From Drosophila pseudoobscura (lineage: Eukaryota > Arthropoda > Insecta > Diptera > Drosophilidae), in NCBI RefSeq assembly GCF_009870125.1, contig NC_046680.1, positions 18,681,501 through 18,745,500 of the forward strand: a stretch of DNA of 64,000 bases. The letters run 5' to 3'. Both the position numbers and the translations under genes were made by a program. The notes under the pieces were generated by a model. The model had not been told where the DNA came from and searched no databases. It saw only the letters and a list, made by a program, of their open reading frames with translations. Numbering within the stretch: position 1 is the first letter of the stretch; every line of letters begins with the position of its first letter. Shown here in pieces: positions 11,587 through 22,842 of this stretch.

Positions 11587-14500
11587 GGAAAACGTGTTGT
11601 TGATAAACCTCCAACAATTCCAAGGCATTGATCGGCTAGGCTCTGACTAAATTAACGTGCTTCTAATTGAATGCCATGCCAGAAAAGTTCAATGAAAAGT
11701 CAGGCCGAGTGTCATTCGAGTCATTCGCGTCAGCCGAGTATTTCCTACCTGCTAAGTGGATAACAACTTGCCACAGATCATTCCTCAGAACAGTATCAAT
11801 TAAAAGCTAATCACTAAACTTTTCTCGATCGGCGCCAATCAGAACAAACGATCAGTCAGCACTTGCTGTGGGCAAAGTATCCGATTCGGGACTATTCGAT
11901 ACACATATATCGTAATATGTGTGGTACACACGAGTGTATTTCCCCTACTGATCTCATCTCATGTTTATTGTCGCACCTCTCTGGCTCTGGCAACGACAAC
12001 AAAATTTATGGGGACTGGCGTTTGCCACTAACATTCGTTGCCATCCAAGTCAAGTCCATCAGCAAATCTTTCTGTATCTTTGTCTATCTCTTTGTGGCAA
12101 TGACAAAATCTTAGGTTTTTCGTCTCGCCAATAAATGTTGGACCATACGGATCATCAGGCGTAGGCGTGGGTGTGATATTGTGATATTTGCATAGATTGC
12201 AAGCGGAAATGGCAAAGAGTAGAAACAACAAATGAGAATATACATACATACGTACATACATATGTATATTTGTGGCAGCCTTTCTCTTTCTGTGTTTATT
12301 TTGAGAATCGCCTGCATTCCCCGACGTGTTGGAAGCCAATTGAGAGGGAGAGTTTTGCCGCTGAAAGCAAGCGCGAATGTCAAGATTATTTTGGGCGTCT
12401 AAATACTCGTATCGGATCGGGTACCCGAATCCTCCCTGTCAGCAAACACTTCTGGCCGCCAGCCCAGACAAGGGGAGACAGAGATCATGGGAGGAGGCAG
12501 AGACAGCGGCGCTCGTAGGTCAAGTTCAAGTTTAAATCGTGCGTCGCAGTGCTAGGAGCTATCGAAGGCAGTTCCCAGATCAAGTTCTGCCCGTTCTGTG
12601 GGGCGTATACGTTATGGGGAGTCTCCGAGGGGGGGTTTCATTGGTTATTATCTGGTACATTGACTCTAAATTTTATATGTTTCTCGGCGGTATTTTTTGT
12701 TCCCGCTTTTGCCCAACCACGTTTTGCATAATTCGCATAATTTAAGCTTACGCTCTGCACTTTTCTTCCCCCTCTTCTTTACGGTTTTTATTTTTGATTT
12801 TGGCTGTTTTTCGGCTACCACTCGCTACTCATATTTTGGTTATGTATGGCCCCGGTGATTGGTTTTCTCTCTTTTCGTGGAAATCAATTAAACACTTGCC
12901 GCGGTAGTCAAACGGGGCAGCGGGAAGGGGAGAGAGCTTTTCAGTTTACGCTTAAATTTAGGCTCATTTGCAGTTGATTGAACAGTGGAATGGCAAAATG
13001 CTTAAACGGCAGTTTATTGGTAGCGCTCAGAGTATGTTATGTGGGTCATTATATGGAACTGAACTGCAGTGTCTGTCAGTTTTGTTCAGTTGTCGGAGTC
13101 GCACAGAAATTAGAATATATGCTAATTTACCTTCCGCCCGCCGCTTGCCGCTTGCCACAGGCCGCAGGCCGCCTGTGCCGCTTCTTTGTCTATGACGATC
13201 GCCTTGAATGAACATTCTGAATACTGTGAATGGCCAAGACTGAGAGCTGTGCTGGTCAAATCCGAATCCATCCATTGATTGACATAGAGATTGAGTCACA
13301 AGCTAAAGTTAGACGTCATCTCTGGCTTTGGCGGTTTTTTTCGCGTTTTTTCAGAGTTTTTCAGAGTTTTGTTGTCTTAATGCGGTCACCACACCACATT
13401 AGCGTTCGCCGCGACTCCGCTCAGTTTTTTCTTCAACAGGTAAAATAGCCGCACAGCCGAATCACCTGATGTTTTAATTGTCTGGCGTCATCAGTTTTTT
13501 GTTTCTTTATTTTGAGTTCGAAAGAGAAAATACTCGTATGAAGAAATATTGTGAGTTTTTAGAATGGTTTCTGCCAGAAGTTAAAAACTTAGGGTCTTGT
13601 GATAGACAAAACTCTGGATGGTTGCACTCATTTGAATCAAGAGATACGATACTCATAATTGCATATTGTATATACTTGTAAATCTCGTAAATCTAGTGGG
13701 GCCACTCTATGCGCATTTATTTGGCCAAACAAAAGGCTAAACAAACAAATCTCATTCCACGAGTACTCAGTACGTATTACATACGAGTATATTTTATTGT
13801 GTGTGCACAATGCTCTTGCGAATTGAAATGTATAAAAAAGATTTGCACAATTCTAAAAATATGTATACAAAAAGTATATATGTACATAAATAACAATTTA
13901 TTTTGCAAGCGATCTCGCAGCATGACGTGATTTAATTTTTCCCTTTCTTTCGTTTCGTTTCGTTTCGATTTTATTTTTTTTTTCGTTTGGGATTTTTCTG
14001 TTTTTGGGAGAGAACGAGTTGGATGGAGGCGATAGCGATATTTCCAGCGGAACTTGAAATACAGAAACTCGAGATTGTTCTCCGCCTCTGGTATCTGGTC
14101 TCTCTACCCCTCCCTTTCTCTTTCTCTTTCCCTTCCACTGGTTGTCTCAGTCAAGGTTGAGCATTTGTCATCGTTTAAGATTTTAGCGGTTGTCTGGCGC
14201 TGATTTCTTTCAATTTGCAAACGGTTTAAAGTTTTTTTTTGTCGTTTTCTGTGCCATCAAGTGGCATTTGCTGAATACTTTCAACCCCATCGGCATCGCC
14301 ATCGCCAGCCCCCGCCTTTCGCTTCTCTCCCCTTCCCCACTGTGTGCCTGTTCTAATTTCAGTTTCCTGTCGCCCCGGCATCAAAGGGTATGGTATGGTC
14401 GGATGGTAGGCAGGGGGCGGGGACTGCTACTAGAGGCAATTAAGCCAGAGCCCGTGATCGAATTATGATAGCGGAGAAGATCATCTCTAGATCGAGTTGC

Positions 14501-16552
14501 AGATTTTGGCCAAATGCAATTAACCGCATTGATTGCATTTGGCTGCGGCAAGCAGCACCAGCAGCAGGAGCAGGTGGCAGCTGCAAATTACCAATTCACC
14601 AATTGACAGATTTTGATAGATGCCCGGCCCCCACTCGGCCCGGTGAAAGTTCCACGTATGAGGCCCCAGTCGCTGTCCCATTCCCAGTCCCAGTCCAAGT
14701 CCCGGCAATTTGTCAACACCGAAGCCAAATGCAGAGAGCCAGAGCCACACTCAGGCCATTTGAAGAAGACATTTGTGAGTTGTGGCTGTTTGGTTGCAGC
14801 TTAACCAAAAGCAAGTGACACAATTTGGCTGAAGACCACTTTTCATGCGTCCGAGAGCCGTTTACGGATGAGTGGCCGGCATAATGACACTGACCTTGGG
14901 GCGCAAAAGATTCCAGGGGAGATTTATTTTTGCATGTGCCCCTGTGACGCCTCATTTCCAGTTGGCATTTCGTGCCTCACCCAGGGGGCAGCATCTGGGC
15001 GAGAAGGGTGCAGCCGGAGGGCCGGGGGAGAGCAGCAGCGAATGCGAATGCCTCAATTACTCGCCCAGCAGTGGCTGCAGCTGCTGATTTCATGCCTCTG
15101 CATATTTATGAAGAACAAAAACCCTGCTCGGATTTGCTGCCTCATCGAACCGAAGGTTGCGCCAACCCAAGGGGCAACTGAACTGCCAGCGCAGGAAACC
15201 CCGGGGAGAGACACGTGTACAACCCTTCGTCGCAGATCCCCAAAACCGTCCTTCCGCCCTGCTCCAGGGAGAGATCTGCCGGCTCTGATTTCAGCTCTCG
15301 AACGACATGCAAATGCAACGAATGCTGCAACTGTTGAATAATTCAAGTGCGCCGCCCCAACCCGCCCCCTCGTTGCACCGTTGCCGATCGCCAATTGCAA
15401 ATTGAGATGGGGGCCGTCTTCTATTTAGATCCCATCAGACAGATGCCCAGACAAGGCATCTTCGCCAGTGGTGTATCCGTGTATCTGATGATTAGGATTA
15501 GACAGTCTGAGTATCTCAGAGTATCTCTATTATGCCCGCTGTAACCCGCTTCACGTTCCCCGCTCCACATTCAATTTTCCATGTTCCACGACGCGACACT
15601 TTTTGCGGTCAAAGACGGACGCATACAGATGAGCCGGGCTTATCATTGGGCAGGGGATGTCGATGGGGATGGGGATGGGGTCCAGAGCGAGCGCCAGTTG
15701 CACTTAAATTGCATCAACGAGACAGCCGTCAATCAGTTTGCGTTGTCTCCGGACAATAATAAATGGCACAAGCGGCACTCGCTCGCACGGGCCAGGCAGT
15801 CCTCAAAGATGAAGATTAAAAGTGAGCCGCTGCACTGCTCTGCTCTGCTCTGCCCTGATCCGATCCGATCTGATCCCCTCCGATTACGAGTGCAGCTGAA
15901 GACCCCGCAGCCTTAACATCTCGTACCGCCCTGATCGGACAGATTAATCATCTATAGACGACTATCAGCCAGAGATTCACTTTAAGCCCTGACTCATTTC
16001 TATCACAACTGATTTGAGTGGGTTGTGTGGGTTTTGTTTTCTTTGCTGGGTCATGTGCCTTGCTGATGTCACGGAGCTGCCAAAACTGGAATAGGAAATA
16101 GCGGGTGAAGTATTAATTACCCTTCGGGCAGAGATAACGTCCAATTCTAGAGTTTGAACAGGCGGCGATAACCACATCTAACATCGATAACGACTGTCGA
16201 TGGGGTTGCAAGAAAGAGAAGGAGAACGGAGAGACCAGAAAGAAGTCGAAATTTAGAAATGGAGGAGGAGGGTATGACGCAACCAGTGACGAAGACAGGT
16301 TGCCAGGCAGAGATAACCGATTCCGATCGCTGCGATCACACTACGTTAGTCTCCGTTTAAAGGTGTTGCCGTTTGGGTTTGTCAAAAAGAGCTCCGCCCC
16401 TGCTCCCTATATATACCATATATAAATACTTATATAGAGAGAGGTAGAGAGAGAAAGTACCTCCTCACAGATATATATTGTATGATCGGTTTGTAAAACA
16501 ATTTCTGCTTAAGATAATTAATTCTAGAACCGACTTTTCTGACTACTTCCAG

Positions 16553-16637
16553 ATAAGACATCAAGCAACAAAGTAGAAGGAAGGAAGAAGGAAGACTCAC
16601 TGCCATACCCCACCTACCCCCAATAACAGCCACAGAA
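16553..16637 (+). other. wdp 5' leader in the coding exon
   Basis: A pyrimidine-rich stretch ending in TTCCAG at 16547-16552 is a good splice acceptor 85 bases before the start codon. It indicates that the leader is spliced from an upstream noncoding exon. No ATG lies between the acceptor and the start codon. Confidence 0.55.
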
Positions 16638-18698
16638 ATGGAGCGCTCATCAGCTCTGTCCGCCTTGATGGCCCTGCTCCTGGTTGTGGCCGCTGCAGCC
16701 ACGCCCACACCTGCCGCCCACTGCCCGGAGGACTGCAGTTGCTCTCTGTCGCAGCACACGCACAAACCACTGTACCATCTCAAGTGCAACAGCACCAAGG
16801 GCCTGCTGCTGGCCGAGGGGCCGATCCACTCGTCGATACCCATGCATTCCATCGACCTATCCTACCTGGGGCTGACCCGCTTCGGCCACGTGCTGGACAA
16901 GCTGCCGGATCTCACATCCGTGGACCTGTCGCACAACGAGCTCCACGAGCTCGGTCACCTGAGCAAGCGGATCAAGAAGCTCAACCTGAAGCACAACCGC
17001 CTGACCTCCGCCAAGCTGGTGAAGCTGCCGCTGAACCTGCAGATTCTGAACCTGCAGCACAACAGCATCACGAACCTGCCCATCGAAATCACCCACCTGC
17101 AGCACTTGCAGCAGCTGGAGATCGGTCACAACGACATCAACTGCTCGTGCAAGACCTTGGAGGTGCGAAACTGGCTGCAGGAGCGTCACGTCTACATGGA
17201 GCACCCCGTGGTCTGCAGCCACCCGGTGGAGGTGAAGGGAAAGTCCTGGTTGCAGCTGAAGCAGTCCGATATCTGCCAGAAGGAGGGTCGCGGATGGTTC
17301 ACTCCGGAGGCCGACGAGAATGAGCTGATGATGGGGGACCAGCCGGCGGCCGCCTCCGGTGAGCACGAGGAGGAGGAGGAGGAGGAATTGGGCAAGGACT
17401 TCCTGCCCTTTGATGGGAAGACGAAGACCCAGAGCAAGCCCAAGAAGGTGGCTCGTTCCCCACAGGAGCCACTGCCCGGAGACGAAGTCGAAGGCTCCGG
17501 CGACCTGAGCGAGACCAACATGGAACTCTCCCTGCCCGAGGAGGCGGCCGTGGAAGTACCTCTTTCCGACACCACCGCCGCGCCAATTGTGGAGCACATT
17601 GTGAACGACGAGGAGGAAGAGGACAACGAGGGCTCCGGCAGTGGTGGCGGCATTCTCATTATGCCAGCCATAGCCAACATTCCCATCGGCTCGGACGACG
17701 ACCAGGAAGAGGGACATCCCGATGACAACGATAACGATATCGACAACCAACCCATAGAGACGCCCGTAACTCCGGACATCTTCAAGAACTCGGGTATCGG
17801 CATTTTCGAGGGTTCGGAGGGCGAACAGGAGCCCGTGCAGGAGGGAGTGATTGTGCCGGTGGTACAGACCAAACTGGATACGGAAACCCGACAACAGGAG
17901 GTGGTCACCGACGGACCCATCGATGACAGCACGAAGTCCGCGGACATTCAGACTGCCCAAGTAAAGGACGACAGCAACGCCATTTACTACCTGCTAGCCG
18001 TGATCGGCCTGGTGGTGGTTGGACTGATCCTCTTTGTGGCCATCAAGCGCTGCAAGTACGACAGTAACGCGGCTGCCCGCGACGCCGAGGCTCAGCGCCA
18101 GACGGAGCTCCTCGACATGGACAAGAAGAACCTGGGCAAGCCGTTGACCAAGAACGGGCATGGCCTCGAGCACTCACCGCTCATCGGGGAGAAGACCAAG
18201 CTGGACGAGGCGCAGATAGTCAAAAAGCCATACGACAACGGCGACGCCAAGGACGGAGCCAATCAACAGCCGCTTCTTAACGGCAACGGCTCGGCCAACG
18301 GAGCCGCCAAGGAGGTGCCCAGCATCAATGAGCCTGCCCCACACGAATACTACCCCATAACACCCCGTTACCCCACTCCGCAGTCACCACGCGCCTCCAA
18401 ATACGCCCAGCACCCACAGAGCGGCAGCGGAACCGGATCTCCTGATGAGCAGAACAACAACGAGCCGGATAGCGCTTTCCTGCCATCCTCGCCCAAATCG
18501 GGCCGCTACTCTCCGGTCTACTCGCCCGAGACGGGTCGCGTGAAGATCAAGCTGACGGAGACGCCTAAGCCGAAGACTCCGATGTTGGTCACCCGCAGCA
18601 AGTCCAATGCCGGGGACATCATCAGTACCCCCGTGCGGCCCGTCGTCCCCACACATCAGGTGCAGCTTAGCGTCAACGGCAATGGTGTGGGACACTGA
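16638..18698 (+). CDS. wdp: Windpipe, leucine-rich-repeat chondroitin sulfate proteoglycan
   Basis: An uninterrupted frame encodes 686 residues, close to the roughly 680 I recall for fly Windpipe. Residues 1-26 form a signal peptide. An N-terminal cysteine cap (C29, C33, C35, C50) precedes about four or five leucine-rich repeats (70-165) and a C-terminal cap (C169, C171, C193, C213). Residues 215-445 are acidic and hold SGD/SGSG glycosaminoglycan sites at S287, S333 and S335, matching the three attachment serines described for Windpipe. One membrane span (about 448-469) leads to a cytoplasmic tail of about 215 residues with YYPI and several YSP/YPTP tyrosines. In flies Windpipe is a surface proteoglycan reported to promote endocytosis of the JAK/STAT receptor Domeless and to restrain Hedgehog signalling. 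The coding region is intronless. The stop is TGA followed by C, with 29 more open codons behind it. Confidence 0.93.
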   Translation: MERSSALSALMALLLVVAAAATPTPAAHCPEDCSCSLSQHTHKPLYHLKCNSTKGLLLAEGPIHSSIPMHSIDLSYLGLTRFGHVLDKLPDLTSVDLSHNELHELGHLSKRIKKLNLKHNRLTSAKLVKLPLNLQILNLQHNSITNLPIEITHLQHLQQLEIGHNDINCSCKTLEVRNWLQERHVYMEHPVVCSHPVEVKGKSWLQLKQSDICQKEGRGWFTPEADENELMMGDQPAAASGEHEEEEEEELGKDFLPFDGKTKTQSKPKKVARSPQEPLPGDEVEGSGDLSETNMELSLPEEAAVEVPLSDTTAAPIVEHIVNDEEEEDNEGSGSGGGILIMPAIANIPIGSDDDQEEGHPDDNDNDIDNQPIETPVTPDIFKNSGIGIFEGSEGEQEPVQEGVIVPVVQTKLDTETRQQEVVTDGPIDDSTKSADIQTAQVKDDSNAIYYLLAVIGLVVVGLILFVAIKRCKYDSNAAARDAEAQRQTELLDMDKKNLGKPLTKNGHGLEHSPLIGEKTKLDEAQIVKKPYDNGDAKDGANQQPLLNGNGSANGAAKEVPSINEPAPHEYYPITPRYPTPQSPRASKYAQHPQSGSGTGSPDEQNNNEPDSAFLPSSPKSGRYSPVYSPETGRVKIKLTETPKPKTPMLVTRSKSNAGDIISTPVRPVVPTHQVQLSVNGNGVGH

Positions 18699-18841
18699 CG
18701 GGCTCCGTCAGAGCCAGAGCCAGAGCCAGCCATCGACTCTTCAGAAGAACAGCAACAGAAACAACAACAGAAAAACTATTCGATTTAAGGCCCCGCTCCC
18801 CTCTTAAATGTAACCAGAAGAAGTAGTGCTAGCCATAAGTA

Positions 18842-18864
18842 AATTAATTAATTAATTAATTAAG
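18842..18864. repeat. ATTA tandem repeat in the wdp 3' UTR
   Basis: About five and a half ATTA units in a row. A simple repeat, self-complementary through its TTAA cores. Confidence 0.8.
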
Positions 18865-19111
18865 CATAAATCTAGTTTAATACCAAAGTTAAACGATATA
18901 TATTTAATGTAAATTGCTACCTAGAAGCGAGATCAGATCTACGGAAACAGAACATCTTCGAAACGCTTTCGACTGTGCCGCGCCGCTAACCCCAGCATCA
19001 GCATGTGATGTACACACCCATACTGTACTTTTATATCTACAAAAACCAAACTATATATTGTAAAATATTTAAGCTTCATTCTCCTTGTGTGAAATTATAA
19101 TGTGTTAATTC

Positions 19112-19117
19112 ATTAAA
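19112..19117 (+). terminator. Likely wdp polyadenylation signal (ATTAAA)
   Basis: ATTAAA is the commonest variant of the AATAAA signal. I saw no canonical AATAAA between the stop codon and this site. The opposing gene ends about 670 bases further on. Confidence 0.45.
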
Positions 19118-19135
19118 TGTGAGCGACTTTTCAAT

Positions 19136-19782
19136 TCAAATTAGACCATCTTTTCTTTTCTAGAGAGTTGAAAATTGGGCAGCAAGCAATGTAGTGTGGT
19201 GCCAATAGCACCGTGCCATTTCTGGCCATTTAAATTTGATAAGCAATAATCGATTCGCAACAAAAAGACGATAGGCAGCGCGGCATTTACGTGATTAGCA
19301 CAGCACATCTCTGGGAAGCATATGATATTTTATTATATTTTGCGCGAGTAACTTACGATGCTTTGCCGTAGATACCACGGTATTGTTTGTCTGTATGCCA
19401 ACAGATGGTGTATTTATGCGGTAGAGGACTGGTTTGCTGCTCGGCTGTCAGGAGTATAAGAGCCAGTCATAATATATCTAGACGGATCCGAGACGTAAAC
19501 CTAATGGACAGCCATTGGATCCGAGACGTGAACCAAAGCCGGTGCAGAACAATTTCAGTGTTGGAAAACGAAAACAGAAATGTAACATACATGAAATGAA
19601 AATTTCAAAACTTATGCGCGCGAATCGGTACTGATAAGAACACGACCACGGGCTAGAAGAATTAAATGTAAGATGTGATGAAAATTGTAATTAAGAATAC
19701 CACCAAAGTGTAATCCATATGTCGTCAAATTCAGCATTTCACACCACTGATATCGATGCAAAATGAAAACGATTAATGTAAG
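19136..19782. other. Spacer between two convergent genes
   Basis: No coding signal seen. An imperfect direct repeat of GGATCCGAGACGT occurs twice, near 19483 and 19518. The spacer separates the 3' ends of wdp (+) and the leucine-rich-repeat gene (-). Confidence 0.5.
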
Positions 19783-19788
19783 TTTATT
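19783..19788 (-). terminator. Likely polyadenylation signal of the leucine-rich-repeat gene
   Basis: TTTATT on the + strand is AATAAA on the - strand. It lies 94 bases past the stop codon of the minus-strand gene, giving a short 3' untranslated region. Confidence 0.6.
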
Positions 19789-19881
19789 TGGTTATGCAAT
19801 GGTGGCGCGGTGCGTTTAAATAGACTTAGGGAGAAACTTACAGGTCTGGGACGATTAACGAATGGAATGTGTGTTTGGGGG

Positions 19882-22840
19882 TTAGAATAAAGTCTCTCGC
19901 ATTGGCTTGTGTACTTGGACGTTGCGCTCCGAATCACTGGAGGTGCTCTCGGCGGCCGTGGCGGCGGAGAAGCTGCCAGAGACGCGACGAGCGCTGGCCG
20001 AATTCTTCCGCTTCTTGCGCTTTCCGCGCTCCAGGTCCTGCTCGGTATCCGAGGTGGACGCATTTGATCGATTTTCATCGGGCAGGGAGGTCAGCTCGGG
20101 CGCCAGCAGCTCTTGGAAGTCGCTGGCGATGGTGGACGAGGAGGCGGCCTTCTGGGTGGAGCTGAAGTAGTCCTCAATGGCCGGGTCCAGCTGGCCTGTG
20201 GCAGGATTCTGTTGTTCATGCTGCTGCTGCATGGTATAGACCTGTGCGCTGACCTTCATAGTGGGTGGAGCGGGCAGCTTGGGCCTTCGCTTAGCAAAGG
20301 GACTGCCAGGCTTACTGCTCACATCGTCGTACTCGGGATCTGTGAGGAACTCCACGCTGGCGCCCATCATGTTGATCCGCTTAAAGGGCGGGATCTCGGC
20401 AATCTTTGGCCTGCGCTTAGTGTATGGACTGTTCTCGTAGCTCTGGAAGTTCCCAATCTGCTCGGCGCTCTGCAGGTTTTGTGTCTTCAGGTGCGCCGCC
20501 GGGAAGCGCGAGTCCTCTATGCTGAAGCGACGACTGCCCGATTGGTTGTATTCCATGTAGCCGGTGCGCCTGCGCGGACCGTACTGGGCTGTCCGTTCCT
20601 TGTCCCTGTTGGAGAGCATCTCCACGCTGCGGAATCTCTGGCACGTGTCCAGCTGAAGTCCGTCCTCGCCCTCGGACTGGGAGGCATCGCCGTCGGCCTG
20701 GGTCTGGGAGCGACGAAGCTTTCGTGATTGCGGCCTGTTGCTTCCCGAGAGATCCACCATCGACTTGACGGGTCGCTCCAGTTTGGGCATGCGTAGGGCG
20801 TCTTCGTAGGAGGGCAGCAGACTGATCTCCTGTGCCTGCTGCAGGCTGGGGGTGGCTTCTTCCAAAAGGATGCGGTCGTTGAGGTCTCGTCTGAAAAGGG
20901 CGATAAATACTCGTAATACTCTTCTATATAGCTGATGATAGGATAGTTCTTACATGCGACGCAGTTCGTCGTCATTCTCGGCGTATTCCCTGTGATTCTG
21001 ATTCCGCTTCCGTTTCTTTAGGAACTTTTGCATGCAGGCATAGCCGAGGATCATACCCCCGAGCAGGAGCAGAGTTAACATGATGATGCCCCAGGCCTTC
21101 TCCCCGCTGCTGCTGCTCCTCGCATTTACCATCCACACATCCGAGCAAGCATACTCCCATAGTTTGCCATAGAAAATGGCCGGAGCGGCGCAGCGCAAGT
21201 GATTCCTATCCTTGATCTAAAGAATGACAGTGTTACTCCAATCATAATCATAGTCATAATCATACAGATGGTGACTTTATCCTACCTTGACTGGTTTGGT
21301 TGTGAGAAAGTCGTAGAACTCCACAAAGAGGGCATTATGGCAGTCACAGATCCAGGGATTGTCGCCCAGCCAGAGCTGATCCAGGAATTTGTTGCCGCGG
21401 AAGTATAAAGGGGGAATGGGACTGGTCAGGCGGTTTCCATTCAGGTGGAGGTCTGCCAGTTCAGGGAACTCCCTGAAGGTATTGTTTCGTACCGTAGAGA
21501 GCCTATGACCGGAATTCAAATTAGTATTGCCACAAATACAATTAGAAAGCAGACTGTTCTTACCTGCAGTTGGCCAGGCTCAGCTGCTGCAATGTTTCCG
21601 ATCTCATGTTGCTTGGGATGTCACTAATCAGATTGTTGGACAGGTCCAGCTTCTGTATGGCCGAGAGACTCGACAGGGAGGAGCTCTCAATGGATGTGAT
21701 CTCGCACCAACTCATGTTAATGGTGCGCAGGGAGTTGGAAACGATCCTGGTCAGCTTTTGGAGGACATTCCGGCTGAGATTGAGCTCCACGAGCACATCG
21801 TTGTTGCGTATAAAGTTGCGGTCGAGGCGGGCTATCTCATTGAAGGCCAGATTCAGCTCCTTCAAACGCCGCAAGTTGCTGAAGGCATCCTGCCCAATGA
21901 GGCGCAACACGTTCTGCGAGAGATCGAGCACCTCCAGCATGGTGTTATTGGCAAAGGTCTCGTTATCCACCACCCGCAGAAGGTTGCCCCGCAGTCGCAC
22001 CTCCGTGAGCACCGGCAGCCCGCTGAGATCGATTTGGTCAAGGTTGCAGTAGGAGACATCCAGTCGTCGCAGCTCATAGGCCAAAATGAGGTCTTCGTCG
22101 AGGACGCCGAACTGCAGTTGCGTATTTCTCGACAGGTTTAGGGTCTCCAGGTTGGGCAGCGAATCGAGAAAGGGGCTGGACAGGCGTTGAATGCTGCAGT
22201 TGCTCAGGTCGAGCATCCTCAGGCTGCGCGAGGGCAGCGCCGCCAATTGGACCAGCTTGTTATTAGACAGAGTCAGGCGTTCCAGATTGGGTAGTTGATT
22301 GACGAGCAGGTCCCCGCCCACGGAGGAAATGCCGCACGAGGATATCTCCAGCTCCGTAAGGGACTGGCTGTGCAGCTGCTGGTACATCTCCTCGCTGCCA
22401 AAGCTGCCCAAATGGTTGCCGCTGAGGCTCAGCCGCTTCAGACTGGGCGTGTACTTGAAGGACTCACTGGGGCTGAGATCTATCCATCGCGCTATGGAGT
22501 TGTTGGCCAGCAACAGAGTTCGCAGGGAGGTGAAACCGATAAAGGCCTTGCCATCGAGAGCGGAGATCTGGTTGTTGGACAGATCCATGTAAATCAGGGA
22601 GTCTATATCGGCGTACTGTGTGGGGAACTCGTTGAACTGGTTCCCCGACAGATCCAAGTGCTCCACGGGCACATTGTTAAAGTCGGGGTACGTCTGCAGA
22701 TCCCGTCGCGAGCAATCCGCGTACAGGCTGTCCACAATCCAGGTGCATCTGCAGGGCCACGGACAGTTTACGGCCAATGTGCTGGGTAGAAGCGATCCCA
22801 GCTGCAGCAGCAGCAGAACCAGCTCCAGGCTTCGCCCCAT
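19882..22840 (-). CDS. Type I membrane protein with 18 leucine-rich repeats
   Basis: Four exons (complement of 22840-21564, 21502-21286, 21216-20954, 20890-19882) sum to 2766 nt, 921 residues plus TAA. The introns are 61, 69 and 63 nt, all GT-AG and frame-preserving. A signal peptide (1-23) and cysteine cap (CPWPCRC) are followed by about 18 repeats of LxxLxLxxN type (55-480), a C-terminal cap (NPWICDC and two later cysteines), a membrane span (about 539-560) and a 360-residue charged tail. The tail holds LPSY (611-614), an LPxY motif of the kind bound by Nedd4-type WW domains, and a doubled SP(Y/F)xKRRPK element (740-748 and 782-790). The start ATG at 22840 is two bases after a strong acceptor (CTCTCTTTTAG), which rules out the longer in-frame ATG at 22948. 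It probably corresponds to D. melanogaster CG5819 or another member of the Gp150/CG5819/CG5810 group; I name this from memory and am not sure. The ligand is unknown. Confidence 0.9.
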
Positions 22841-22842
22841 GC
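22841..22842 (-). other. Two-base leader remnant before the start codon
   Basis: Splicing at the acceptor AG (22844-22843) leaves only GC before the ATG, so almost all the leader comes from the upstream noncoding exon. The intron 22843-23404 is 562 nt. Confidence 0.6.

Larger units (their letters stand above)
5767..16552 (+). other. Long probable first intron of wdp, no coding gene recognised
   Basis: I support no coding exon in this interval. The longest open frame, 126 codons at 8242-8622, has no recognisable domain and is within chance expectation. Simple repeats are frequent: GGGTAC units near 6175, AGAGCCAG units near 6820 and 8075, and TGATC units at 11541-11586. A possible small noncoding exon lies at 9531-9585, and a group of kappaB/STAT-like/forkhead sites at 10629-10656. 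Confidence 0.5.
18699..19135 (+). other. wdp 3' untranslated region
   Basis: Noncoding, AT-rich after 18800, with an ATTA tandem at 18842-18864. The first 87 bases (18699-18785) stay open in frame with wdp up to a TAA at 18786-18788. The end is placed about 20 bases after the ATTAAA signal at 19112 and is approximate. Confidence 0.6.

Noticed and set aside
16857..17960. 367-codon open frame on the - strand opposite wdp
   Set aside because: It is the complement of a GC-rich, codon-biased real exon. Its protein is a Leu/Val/His-rich shadow with no domain, while the + strand encodes a complete recognisable Windpipe.
20113..22789. Several + strand open frames of 130-204 codons opposite the second leucine-rich-repeat gene
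   Set aside because: Shadows of the - strand exons, which carry clear leucine-rich repeats and correct splice sites.
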